From Dokdonella_A sp937902695 (GTDB lineage Bacteria > Pseudomonadota > Gammaproteobacteria > Xanthomonadales > Rhodanobacteraceae): a stretch of 64,000 nucleotides of DNA. The notes under the pieces were generated by a model. It worked only from the letters and a program-made list of their open reading frames with translations, was not told where the DNA came from and made no database searches. Of the stretch, positions 26,117 through 34,421 are shown in pieces. A program made the translations under genes and the position numbers. Positions within the stretch are counted from its first letter, which is position 1; every line of letters begins with the position of its first letter. The DNA is taken from contig JBEHYO010000001.1 in assembly GCA_048498135.1 (NCBI GenBank), positions 62,001-126,000 on the forward strand, given 5' to 3'.

Positions 26117-26207
26117 ACGCGCGGCCGCGACCATCGCGCGATGCCTGAAATGCGGCGCGGTGGGCCGGACACGCCGCGCGCGCATCGGCGCGCGGCGCGG
26201 CAATGGC

Positions 26208-26642
26208 TCACTTCACGAGCCGGATCGCGAACGGATAGCGATACTGCTCGCCGTTGTTCGCCTTGACGGCCGCGATGATCGTCAGCACGAACCAGCCGAC
26301 GAACAGGATGCACGCCGCCGGCACCGTGATCAGCGCGCCGATGCCGAGCGTGATGAACGTGAAGATGACCAGGCCCACCGCGACGATGACCGCGGTGATG
26401 TTGAAGTTGAGCGCTTCCTTCGCCTGATCGCCCGCGAAAGGCATCGTCTCGCGCTTGACGAGCCAGACGATCAGCGGCCCGATCACGCAGCCGAGGCCGG
26501 TGATGAACGCGCTGAATGCCGAGAGATGGCCGAGCATCGCCCACATGCGCTCGTCGGCGTCGCGCGGCGTGACGGCAGGCGCCGCTTCGGGCGGCGGTTG
26601 CGGCGGCGGTGTCGTCGGATTGACGGTGTCGGTGTCGCTCAT
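26208..26642 (-). CDS. DUF4870-domain membrane protein
   Basis: A 144-aa protein with a Pro/Thr-rich N-terminus (~30 residues) followed by the DUF4870 domain. 'ERMWAMLGHLSAFSAFITGLG', 'IGPLIVWLVKRETMPFAGDQAKEALNF' and three membrane segments are seen, ending in a charged 'GEQYRYPFAIRLVK'. DUF4870 (Tic20-like) proteins are small inner-membrane proteins of unknown role. The ATG at 26642 has GGAG 9 nt upstream and is preferred over an upstream ATG. It converges on ispA and is 155 bp from pmbA on the same strand. Confidence 0.88.
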   Translation of the reverse strand: MSDTDTVNPTTPPPQPPPEAAPAVTPRDADERMWAMLGHLSAFSAFITGLGCVIGPLIVWLVKRETMPFAGDQAKEALNFNITAVIVAVGLVIFTFITLGIGALITVPAACILFVGWFVLTIIAAVKANNGEQYRYPFAIRLVK

Positions 26643-26797
26643 TCGCGTGGCTCCGTCGGGGTGACGATTCAACTATTGCGCCGGTGCCCGTCCACTTCAA
26701 CGGGACGAAAGTCACCCGGGAAGGAAGTCACCCGGACGAAAGTCATGCCTCGTCGCGCGCCCGCCTGGTTCCAGCGCCGCGGCGAGCGGATCGAGGC

Positions 26798-28192
26798 TTA
26801 CTCGCCGGCGACGGTCATGCGGCCGATCAGGATCGATCCGGTCAGGATGTGTGAGCGCCTGTCGACGTCGCTGCCGACCGTCTCGATGCGCTCGAACATG
26901 TCGCGCAGGTTCGAGGCGATCGTGATCTCCTCGACCGGATAGGCGATCTCGCCGTTCTCGACCCAGAACCCGGACGCGCCGCGCGAATAGTCGCCGGTGA
27001 TCAGCGAAACGCCCTGCCCCATGAGCTCCGTGACGACTAGGCCGCGGCCCATGCGCTTGAGCAACGCCTCGAAATCCTCGCTGCCGGGCCTGACGACGAT
27101 GTTGTGCACGCCGCCCGCGTTGCCGGTCGATTGCAGCCCGAGCTTGCGCGCCGAGTAGCTGCCGAGGATGTAGCGCTGCAGCACGCCGTCGCGGATCAGC
27201 TCGGAATCGCGCGTCGCGACGCCCTCGGAATCGAATGCCGTCGAGCCGTGGCCGCGCGGGATGTGCGGGCGCTCGGCGATCTGCATCCAGTCGGGAAACA
27301 CGCGCTTGCCGGCATGGTCGACCAGGAAGCTCGCACGCCGGTACAACGCGCCGCCGCTGACGGCCGACAGGAAATGACCGATGACGCCGCGCGCCACCTC
27401 GGGCACGAACAGCACCGGGCACTCGCGCGTCGACAGCTTGCGCGCGCCGAGCCGCGCCACCGTGCGTTCGGCCGTCTTGCGGCCGATCGACTCGGCCGAT
27501 GCGAACGCGCTCGCGTCGCGCACCGTGTCGTACCAGTAGTCGCGCTGCATGCCGGCGTCGTCTTCGGCGATCAGCGCGCACGACAGCGAATGGCGCGTGC
27601 CGCGCTCGGTGCCGCTGAAGCCGAGCGAGTTCGCGTAGGCGGTCATCGACGCGCCGGCCTGCACGGTGGCGCCTTCGGAATTGTCGATGCGCGGGTCGAA
27701 CGCACGGCCGGCATCTTCGATCTCGATGCCGAGCCTGATCGCGTCCTCGGCGGTGACGCGCCACGGATGCCAGAGGTCGAGATCCGGGAACTCGCGCGCC
27801 AGCAGCGCCGGATCGGCGAGGCCGTTCGCCGGATCCTCTTCGGTGTAGCGCGCGATCGCGACGGCGTGCTCGATCGTCTGCTCGATCGATGTCGGATCGA
27901 GATCGGCCGTGTGCGCCGAGCCCTTGCGGCGGCCGAAGTAGACCGAGAGCGAAACGCCGCGGTCGCGCGTGCGCTCGACGGTCTCGACCTCGCCCAGGCG
28001 CACGTTGACGCTGAGGCCCTCGTCGATGCTCGCGGCGACGTCGGCCTCGCTCGCGCCCTTGGCGCGGCAGCGCCGGATCACGTCCTCGGCGATCTGCTGG
28101 AGGCGGCCGAGGTCGGCGGAGCTGGTATCTTTGTCGATGATGATGTCGTTCACCGTGCCGTTGCCAAACGTTGTGATTGCCTGATGCGCCAC
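26798..28192 (-). CDS. pmbA: Metalloprotease-like PmbA/TldE
   Basis: A 464-aa protein of the TldD/TldE pair, which as a heterodimer removes leader peptides (microcin B17) and degrades unfolded peptides such as CcdA. TldE itself lacks the HExxxH site, and none is seen here. Family segments: 'GSAHTADLDPTSIEQTIEHA', 'DLDLWHPWRVTAEDAIRLGI', 'HSLSCALIAEDDAGMQRDYW', 'STAFDSEGVATRDSELIRDG' and 'MGQGVSLITGDYSRGASGFW'. The first ATG overlaps the divergent yjgA start by 9 bp. A GTG at 28153 would avoid this and fits the family length, so the start is uncertain. A gap with short CGAAAGTCACCCGG repeats follows the stop. Confidence 0.94.
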   Translation of the reverse strand: MAHQAITTFGNGTVNDIIIDKDTSSADLGRLQQIAEDVIRRCRAKGASEADVAASIDEGLSVNVRLGEVETVERTRDRGVSLSVYFGRRKGSAHTADLDPTSIEQTIEHAVAIARYTEEDPANGLADPALLAREFPDLDLWHPWRVTAEDAIRLGIEIEDAGRAFDPRIDNSEGATVQAGASMTAYANSLGFSGTERGTRHSLSCALIAEDDAGMQRDYWYDTVRDASAFASAESIGRKTAERTVARLGARKLSTRECPVLFVPEVARGVIGHFLSAVSGGALYRRASFLVDHAGKRVFPDWMQIAERPHIPRGHGSTAFDSEGVATRDSELIRDGVLQRYILGSYSARKLGLQSTGNAGGVHNIVVRPGSEDFEALLKRMGRGLVVTELMGQGVSLITGDYSRGASGFWVENGEIAYPVEEITIASNLRDMFERIETVGSDVDRRSHILTGSILIGRMTVAGE

Positions 28193-28714
28193 CGCGATCC
28201 GCCGCCCGAATTACCCGACGAAGAACTTCCGCCGAGCCGGAGCCAGCAGCGCCGCGAGGCGCTCGAAGTGTTCAAGCTCGCCGAAACGCTCGCTGCGCTC
28301 AGCGATGCCGAGCTCGCGCGCGTGCCGCTCGCCGACGACGTGCGTGCCGAGGTCGTGCGCACGCGCGCCATCACCTCGCACATCGCGCGCAAGCGCGCGA
28401 CGCAGTTTCTCGCCAAGCAGCTGCGCAAACTCGATGAATCCGATATCGAGCCTGTGCGCGCCGCGCTCGACAACGATCGCGCGAAAGCGCATCAGGAGGC
28501 CGCCGCGCTGCATCGGCTCGAAGCATGGCGTGCGCGGCTGGTCGACGAAGGCGACGCGGCGCTCGACGAGCTGCTCGCGCTGCATCCTTCGGCCGACCGC
28601 CAGCATCTGCGCCAGCTTGCGCGCAACGCCCGCGTCGAGCGCGATCGCGGCAAGCCGCTGCATGCCTATCGCGAGCTGTTTCGTGCGCTGCGCGGGTTGT
28701 TCGACGCCGCGTAA
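28184..28714 (+). CDS. yjgA: YjgA/DUF615 ribosome-associated protein
   Basis: A 176-aa, highly charged, all-helical protein of the YjgA (DUF615, also called DarP) family, which binds late 50S ribosomal precursors and aids subunit assembly. 'PSRSQQRREALEVFKLAETL', 'ELARVPLADDVRAEVVRTRA', 'SHIARKRATQFLAKQLRKLD' and 'LARNARVERDRGKPLHAYREL' are the conserved stretches. It diverges from pmbA, an arrangement seen in E. coli. Its ATG lies inside the 5' end of the annotated pmbA frame. A palindromic element begins 3 bp after its stop. Confidence 0.94.
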   Translation: MRHRDPPPELPDEELPPSRSQQRREALEVFKLAETLAALSDAELARVPLADDVRAEVVRTRAITSHIARKRATQFLAKQLRKLDESDIEPVRAALDNDRAKAHQEAAALHRLEAWRARLVDEGDAALDELLALHPSADRQHLRQLARNARVERDRGKPLHAYRELFRALRGLFDAA

Positions 28715-28716
28715 CT

Positions 28717-28795
28717 GTCGTCCCGGCGAAAGCCGGGACCCATTTTGCTCTGGCGACACACGATCAAAATGGATTCCGGCTTTCGCCGGAATGAC
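28717..28795. repeat. Paired palindromic element, copy B
   Basis: A 79-bp element between convergent yjgA and tldD. Arm 1 is GTCGTCCCGGCGAAAGCCGGG-ACCCATTTTG. Arm 2, inverted, is CAAAATGGATTCCGGCTTTCGCCGGAATGAC. Together they can form one long hairpin or two small ones, which could act as a bidirectional transcript end. It has the same layout and length as copies A and C, with compensating changes in the stems. Confidence 0.85.
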
Positions 28796-28818
28796 GGAGA
28801 GTGTGCGTGCGGGGCCGC

Positions 28819-30261
28819 TCAAGCCGCCGTACCGCCGACGGTCATCCGGTCGATCCGCAACGTCGGCTGCCCGACGCCTACCGGAACGCTCTGTCCGTCT
28901 TTCCCGCAGACGCCGACGCCTTCGTCGAGCCTGAGGTCGTTGCCGATCATCGAGACGCGCTTCAGCACCTCGGGTCCCGAGCCGACCAGCGTCGCGCCCT
29001 TGACGGGCCGCGTGATCCTGCCGTCCTCGATCAGGTACGCCTCGCTCGCCGAGAACGTGAACTTGCCGTTCGTGATGTCGACCTGTCCGCCGCCGAAATT
29101 GACCGCGTAGAGGCCCTTCTTGACCGACGCCAGGATCTCGCCCGGATCGCGTTCGCCCGGCAGCATGTAGGTGTTCGTCATGCGCGGCATCGGCAGGTGC
29201 GCGAACGATTCGCGGCGGCCGTTGCCGGTCGGCGCCATCTTCATCAGGCGCGCGTTGAGCTTGTCCTGCATGTAGCCTTTCATGACGCCGTTCTCGACGA
29301 GCACGGTGCAGTTCGTCGGCACGCCTTCATCGTCGATCGACAGCGAGCCGCGACGTCCCGCGAGCGTGCCGTCGTCGACCACCGTGACGCCGGGCGCCGC
29401 GACCTTCTCGCCGAGCATGCCGGCGAACGCCGAGGTGCCCTTGCGGTTGAAATCGCCCTCGAAGCCGTGGCCGATCGCCTCGTGCAGCAGCACGCCGGGC
29501 CAGCCGGGGCCGAGCACGACGGGCATGTTGCCGGCGGGCGCATCGACCGAATCGAGATTGACGAGCGCGACGCGCACGGCCTCGCGCGCGAACCCGTGCG
29601 CGCGGCCGTTCCCGAGCAGTTCCTTGAAGCCGTAGCGACCGCCGCCGCCGGCGCTACCCGATTCGCGGCGGCCGTTCTGCTCGGCGATGACCTGCACGTT
29701 GATGCGCACGAGCGGGCGCACGTCGGCCGCGAGCGTGCCGTCCGACGAGGCGAGCAGGATCGTTTCGAGGCTTGCGGCGACGCTCGCGATGACCTGCTTC
29801 ACGCGCGGATCGAGCGAGCGGCAGAGCGCGTCTATTTCGCGCAGCAGCGCGATCTTGTCCTCGCTCGACAGCGTTTCGATCGGATCGATGGCGGGATACA
29901 GCGCGCGGCCCGTCGTGACCGCGAGCGGCTTGCCGATGCCGTTCGCGCTCGCCTGCGCGATCGCGCGCGCGGAGCCCGCCGCTTCGAGCAGCGACGGCAG
30001 CACGATCTCGTCCGAATACGCAAAGCCGGTCTTCTCGCCCGACAGCGCGCGCACGCCGACGCCCTGCTCGATCGAGTGGTTGCCTTCCTTGACGATGCCG
30101 TCCTCGAGCACCCAGGACTCGCTGCGCGAATGCTGGAAGTAGAGATCGGCCGCGTCGATCGACGGGCCGGTCAGCCGCGCGAAGACGCGCTCGAGGTCGT
30201 TCGTCGAAAGGCCGCCGGGGCGCAGCAGGCGGTGTTCGGCCTGCGTCAGGAGTTCGGTCAT
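28819..30261 (-). CDS. tldD: Metalloprotease TldD
   Basis: A 480-aa catalytic partner of TldE. The HEAIGH motif ('LLHEAIGHGFEGD') provides the HExxxH zinc site unique to this family. Other conserved parts: 'LYFQHSRSESWVLEDGIVKEG', 'GVGVRALSGEKTGFAYSDEI', 'SSDGTLAADVRPLVRINVQV', 'GTLAGRRGSLSIDDEGVPT' and 'MPRMTNTYMLPGE'. The start is the ATG giving 'MTELL', matching the E. coli length of 481 aa; the frame upstream opens only at a TTG. It is 76 bp after yhdP on the same strand, the conserved rng–yhdP–tldD order. Confidence 0.96.
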   Translation of the reverse strand: MTELLTQAEHRLLRPGGLSTNDLERVFARLTGPSIDAADLYFQHSRSESWVLEDGIVKEGNHSIEQGVGVRALSGEKTGFAYSDEIVLPSLLEAAGSARAIAQASANGIGKPLAVTTGRALYPAIDPIETLSSEDKIALLREIDALCRSLDPRVKQVIASVAASLETILLASSDGTLAADVRPLVRINVQVIAEQNGRRESGSAGGGGRYGFKELLGNGRAHGFAREAVRVALVNLDSVDAPAGNMPVVLGPGWPGVLLHEAIGHGFEGDFNRKGTSAFAGMLGEKVAAPGVTVVDDGTLAGRRGSLSIDDEGVPTNCTVLVENGVMKGYMQDKLNARLMKMAPTGNGRRESFAHLPMPRMTNTYMLPGERDPGEILASVKKGLYAVNFGGGQVDITNGKFTFSASEAYLIEDGRITRPVKGATLVGSGPEVLKRVSMIGNDLRLDEGVGVCGKDGQSVPVGVGQPTLRIDRMTVGGTAA

Positions 30262-30337
30262 GTGGGGGATATGCGTTTGCGAGAGGGCTCGCGGATAGCC
30301 CTCAGGTTGGGCCGGTGAAGGTAGGCCACAAGGCAAA

Positions 30338-33300
30338 TCAGCGCAACCCGCGCGCTGCGGGCTTCGCGGTCGCGTCGGGCGGCGGTTGCGGCGTCGTGTC
30401 GGCCGGGCCCGGCGCCACCGGCGCGGTGTGCGGCGCCTCCTTCGAAACGAGCGTGATTTCGGGCTTCTCCCAGCTTCCCGTCACCTTGTAGCGCGAGCCG
30501 GTGGCCTTGCCCATCGACTTGCCGAGCACGCCCTGCAGCACGAGGCCGGCCGCGGCGCCGACCGGGCCGGCGGCGATCGCGCCGACGATCGGCAGCGTCG
30601 CGCTCGCGTGCGGCGAAACGAGCATTTCCTGGTCGTAGTCCTTGGCGCGAAGCCCGGTGCGGCCGCTGACCGCGATGTCGGCGGCCGGGCTCTTGATGAT
30701 GAGGTTCGAGGTGTACGCGTTGCCCTTGTCGAGGCCGAACGTGCCGGTGATCGAGTTGAAGCCGAGGCCCGACTTGAAGAAATCGCTGAAGTCGAGCGTC
30801 AGGCGCCGCGGAATCTCGCTGAGCGAAAGCAGCCCGAAGATGCGGCCGACGCCGGGCTTCGCTTCGAGGATGCGGCCCTCGGCCACTTTCAGCGTGATCG
30901 CGCCCGTCTGCAGCTTCGCCATCGCGAACGACGACGGCGGCCCCGGCCAGATCGCGTCGATGTCGGCCGTCGTCTGCCCGCCGTCGATGATGCCGGGGTA
31001 GCCGAGCGCATCCATCATGCGGCCAAGGTTCTGCGCGTTGAGCTGGATGACGAGGTGCGAGGAATTGTCGCGCTCGGTGCCGGTCCAGTTGCCGGTCGCC
31101 GTCATCGTGACGTTCGGCGACTGCGATTCGAGCTTGTCGACATGCATGCCGTCGGCGATCGGATGGCTCTCGAACTCGGCCTTGCCGAAGCTCGCCTTGC
31201 CGAGCATGAAATCGTTGATCGAAATGTGCAGCGGCGGCAGCGCGGCGGGCGCGATTTCGGGAATCGCGCTGTCGTCGTCGCCGGTTGCGTCGGGTGCCGC
31301 TTCGGGCCAATGGAAGCGGTCGAAGCGCGCCGTGACGCCCTGCCGGCGCAGATCCTGGCCCGGAATGCGCAGCACGCCCGAGATCGCAGCGCCGTCGATG
31401 CGCACCTCGGTGGCGCCGCCTTCGTCGCCGACGAGCAGGCGCGCCGGGCCGAAACTCTTCGCGCCGATCTGGAAGTCGTCGATGTGGAGATCGATGTCGT
31501 GCACGAGGCTTCCCGCGCTCGACGCGTTGCCGCCCGATCCCGGCTGCATCAGATCGAGCCAGCCGCCGGCATCGAATGTCTTGACCGCGCCGCCGATCGC
31601 CGCGCCGCGCGGCGGGAGATCCGACGCCGACGCCGACGCCGCGCCGACCGCAACGCGCGCCGCGAACGGCGCCGTCGGCGACGGCAAGCGTCCCCGCGCG
31701 CTGGCGACATCGCCGAGCCTGGCGGAGAACGTCTGGCCGACGAACGGGAGATCGAGCGAAAGCTCGAACGGCTCGGCCGCGCCGGCCGGCTTGGCGAGCG
31801 GCGTCGGCAGATCGATCGCGATGCCGCGCAGGTCGCTCGACAGCGTCAGCAGCTTGCGCCCACCGGTCGGGCCCGGCGCCGAATCGATCGTCAGCCTGGC
31901 CGTCCAGTCCGCATCGCCCGGAAAGTGCGCGAGTGCGGGGGCGAGATCGGGCACGTCCGCGAACACCGCCGTCGCCGGAAACCGGCCGCTGAGGCTTGCC
32001 TCGACCGCGTGCGCGGGATCGGCGACGAATCCGCCGACCGCCATCGACAGCAGCGCCGGCCGCTGCCGGAATCCGAGCGCGAGCGGGCCGGCCTCGAAGC
32101 CGGTCTGGTTGAAATGCACGGCGCCGCCGGCGTCGACGAAGTGGAGGTCGAACGCGGCATCGTCGAGGTTCGCCTGGCCGAGCTGCACGCGGCCGTCGAG
32201 CGCGAGCTTCGCCGCATCCTTGATCGGCAGGTTCAGCGTCATGTCGAATGTGCCCTTGCCGCCGATGGCGAGATCCTTCAGCGTGTCGTCGTAACGCCTG
32301 CCGATCGGCGTCGCGCGCAGGAAGCCGAGCAGGTTCGCGCCGGTGCCTTCGCCCTTCGCGGCGAGATCGAGCACCGGCTCGCCGAGGTTCGCGATCGAGG
32401 CGGTCGCGCCGTCTACGCGAACGCCCTTGACGTCGGCCGATTGCAGGTCGACGAGCATCGAGTCGTCGATGAAGGTCGCGGTCGCCTCGATGTGCTCGGC
32501 GCGCGGCCACTCCTCGTTGTAGTCGAATGTCGTGTCGGCGATCTGGCCGCGCGCTTCGAAGCGGCCCGCGTTGTCGTGGAACGGCCAGCTGTCGAGATCG
32601 CCGCGGACGATGACGCGGCCGCCGTCGAGATGTCCCTCGACGATCGCGCGATCGAGGAACGCGACCGCCGCCGGCGGCATCACGTTCGTCGGCCAGAAGA
32701 GCTTGGCCGCGACGACGTCGGCGTGCGGGACGAGCGCATAGAGATCGAGCAGCGGTCGCGAGTGGTCGTCCTGGATCTCGGTGCCGCCGCGCAATTCGCC
32801 GCCGAAGCCCTGGCCCTGGAACGTCAGGCGATCGGTCTCGATGCGCCACGCGCCGTCGGTGCGGTATGCGACGATGTCGCCGTCGAAGTCGGAAAAGAGA
32901 AACGGCTTGCGGAACACGTGCGGATAGTCGACGCGCAGCGCCTGCCGGGGAAGCACCAGCAGCAGCGCGCCGGCGTCGCCGTGCACGTCCGCGTCGAGCC
33001 GCTCGACGCCCGGCACGAAACCGGCGCTCGAGAACGAGGCTCCGTGCAATGCCGCATCGACGTCGAAATCGTCCGTGCCGCTCCAGCGAAGATCGGCGCC
33101 GCCGAGCTCGCCGCGCGGATGGGCGAGATAGAGCCAGCGGCGCAATCCATCCGGAACGCCGGCGCCCAGCATCGCAAGGCTGCCGATCGGCTCGAGCGAA
33201 ACGTTGGTCGCCTGCGCGCGGTAGCGCGCGTGATCCTCGGCGCCGCGGCGCTCGATCGTGAGCCCGGCGGGCGGCAGCGGCGCGCCGTCCTGCGTCACGA

Positions 33301-34258
33301 CGAGATCGGCGACGTCGGCCGTCCAGCCGCCGTCGTCGCGCAGCCACCGCGCGACGAATGCGACGCGATCGAAGTGCGTGCGCGGCGCGACGGCGGAGCC
33401 TGCGTCGAGCGTGATCGCCTCGCGCGCCGCGAACGTCGCGTCGTGCAGGTCGACGCGCATGCGCACGGCCTCGGCGCGGGCGGCCTGCACGGCGATCCAT
33501 ATCTGCGCATCGCCGCGGCCGGCCAGGAGCTCGACGCCGCCGAACGGACGCTGCGCGGCGAAGCGCGCGAGATCGACGTCGCGCCCGCCGGCGTAGAGGA
33601 TGCCGTTGCGGCGATTGAGATCGAGATCGGCGATGAGGTCGACCGGCGTCGGATCGCCGGCGAGATTGCTGACCTTGCCGGCCAGATGCGTGGTCTGGCC
33701 CTGGTTGACGACGCGGATCTCCGACGCGCCGAGCGCGAGGTGCAGATCGTCCTTCGGATCGTCGATCGCGAGCTTGAGATCTTTCAGCACGAGAACGCCT
33801 AGCACGCCCATCGACAGTTCCTGCGGCGAGGACGATGGCGCCGCGCCGACGTCGATCCCGCGCAGGTGCCAGCCGCCGTCGTCGCCGCGCACGAGATCGA
33901 CGTCGACGCCGACCATGCGGAACTCGCTCCAGGCGAGGCCGCGCCGGAACGGCGCGTACACGCTGAGCGCGAGCTCCGCCTTGGGAATCTCGAGCGGGGC
34001 CGTGCCCTCGCTGTTGCCGATGCGCACGTGCTCCAGCGCCAGCACCGGACCGCCGCCGACCCACGCGCCGGTCACGCCGCCGATCGTCACCGGCTGATGC
34101 AGGCGTTCCGAGAGCCAGGCTTCGATGCGCGCGGGATTGCGCACGAGCCATGGCATCGCGAGCTGCGTGAAGCCCATCAGCACGGCGAGCGCGATGATCG
34201 CCGTCGTGATCAGCGCAAACAGCGCGAGGCGCAGCCGGCGGAGCGTTCGCCGCAGCAT
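30338..34258 (-). CDS. yhdP: AsmA-like envelope protein YhdP
   Basis: A 1306-aa inner-membrane-anchored protein of the YhdP (DUF3971/AsmA2) family. In E. coli YhdP works with TamB and YdbH to move phospholipids to the outer membrane. An N-terminal membrane helix (residues ~10–32) is followed by 'ARIEAWLSERLHQPVTIGGV', a long repetitive β-rich body expected to form a periplasm-spanning groove, the AsmA-type C-terminal domain ('GVGRIFGLLSLSEIPRRLTLDF', 'GLDKGNAYTSNLIIKSPAADIA') and an amphipathic 'PIVGAIAAGPVGAAAGLVLQGV'. A Pro/Ala/Thr-rich cytoplasm-unlike tail of ~40 residues ends it. It lies between rng and tldD as in E. coli. Confidence 0.94.
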   Translation of the reverse strand: MLRRTLRRLRLALFALITTAIIALAVLMGFTQLAMPWLVRNPARIEAWLSERLHQPVTIGGVTGAWVGGGPVLALEHVRIGNSEGTAPLEIPKAELALSVYAPFRRGLAWSEFRMVGVDVDLVRGDDGGWHLRGIDVGAAPSSSPQELSMGVLGVLVLKDLKLAIDDPKDDLHLALGASEIRVVNQGQTTHLAGKVSNLAGDPTPVDLIADLDLNRRNGILYAGGRDVDLARFAAQRPFGGVELLAGRGDAQIWIAVQAARAEAVRMRVDLHDATFAAREAITLDAGSAVAPRTHFDRVAFVARWLRDDGGWTADVADLVVTQDGAPLPPAGLTIERRGAEDHARYRAQATNVSLEPIGSLAMLGAGVPDGLRRWLYLAHPRGELGGADLRWSGTDDFDVDAALHGASFSSAGFVPGVERLDADVHGDAGALLLVLPRQALRVDYPHVFRKPFLFSDFDGDIVAYRTDGAWRIETDRLTFQGQGFGGELRGGTEIQDDHSRPLLDLYALVPHADVVAAKLFWPTNVMPPAAVAFLDRAIVEGHLDGGRVIVRGDLDSWPFHDNAGRFEARGQIADTTFDYNEEWPRAEHIEATATFIDDSMLVDLQSADVKGVRVDGATASIANLGEPVLDLAAKGEGTGANLLGFLRATPIGRRYDDTLKDLAIGGKGTFDMTLNLPIKDAAKLALDGRVQLGQANLDDAAFDLHFVDAGGAVHFNQTGFEAGPLALGFRQRPALLSMAVGGFVADPAHAVEASLSGRFPATAVFADVPDLAPALAHFPGDADWTARLTIDSAPGPTGGRKLLTLSSDLRGIAIDLPTPLAKPAGAAEPFELSLDLPFVGQTFSARLGDVASARGRLPSPTAPFAARVAVGAASASASDLPPRGAAIGGAVKTFDAGGWLDLMQPGSGGNASSAGSLVHDIDLHIDDFQIGAKSFGPARLLVGDEGGATEVRIDGAAISGVLRIPGQDLRRQGVTARFDRFHWPEAAPDATGDDDSAIPEIAPAALPPLHISINDFMLGKASFGKAEFESHPIADGMHVDKLESQSPNVTMTATGNWTGTERDNSSHLVIQLNAQNLGRMMDALGYPGIIDGGQTTADIDAIWPGPPSSFAMAKLQTGAITLKVAEGRILEAKPGVGRIFGLLSLSEIPRRLTLDFSDFFKSGLGFNSITGTFGLDKGNAYTSNLIIKSPAADIAVSGRTGLRAKDYDQEMLVSPHASATLPIVGAIAAGPVGAAAGLVLQGVLGKSMGKATGSRYKVTGSWEKPEITLVSKEAPHTAPVAPGPADTTPQPPPDATAKPAARGLR

Positions 34259-34321
34259 CGACGTCTATCTGCCCGGCCGCGCCGGCGGCGAACGGGACGG
34301 CGGCGCCTCCGACCCGCCGCC

Positions 34322-34400
34322 GTCATTCCCGCGAAAGCGGGAATCCATGTTGCTTGTCGTTGCGTTGAAAAAAATGGATGCCCGCTTTCGCGGGCATGAC
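34322..34400. repeat. Paired palindromic element, copy C
   Basis: A 79-bp element between rng and yhdP on the same operon strand. Arms are GTCATTCCCGCGAAAGCGGG-AATCCATG and the inverted ATGGATGCCCGCTTTCGCGGGCATGAC. The centre differs fully from copies A and B, while arm sequence and total length are kept. Lying inside an otherwise co-directional gene set, it may modulate read-through or mRNA decay. Confidence 0.85.
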
Positions 34401-34421
34401 GGGGCAACAGGCGCCGGCGCG

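Noticed and set aside
30262..30336. 25-residue N-terminal extension of TldD
   Set aside because: It would start at a TTG just after the yhdP stop; the ATG start reproduces the family length and N-terminus.
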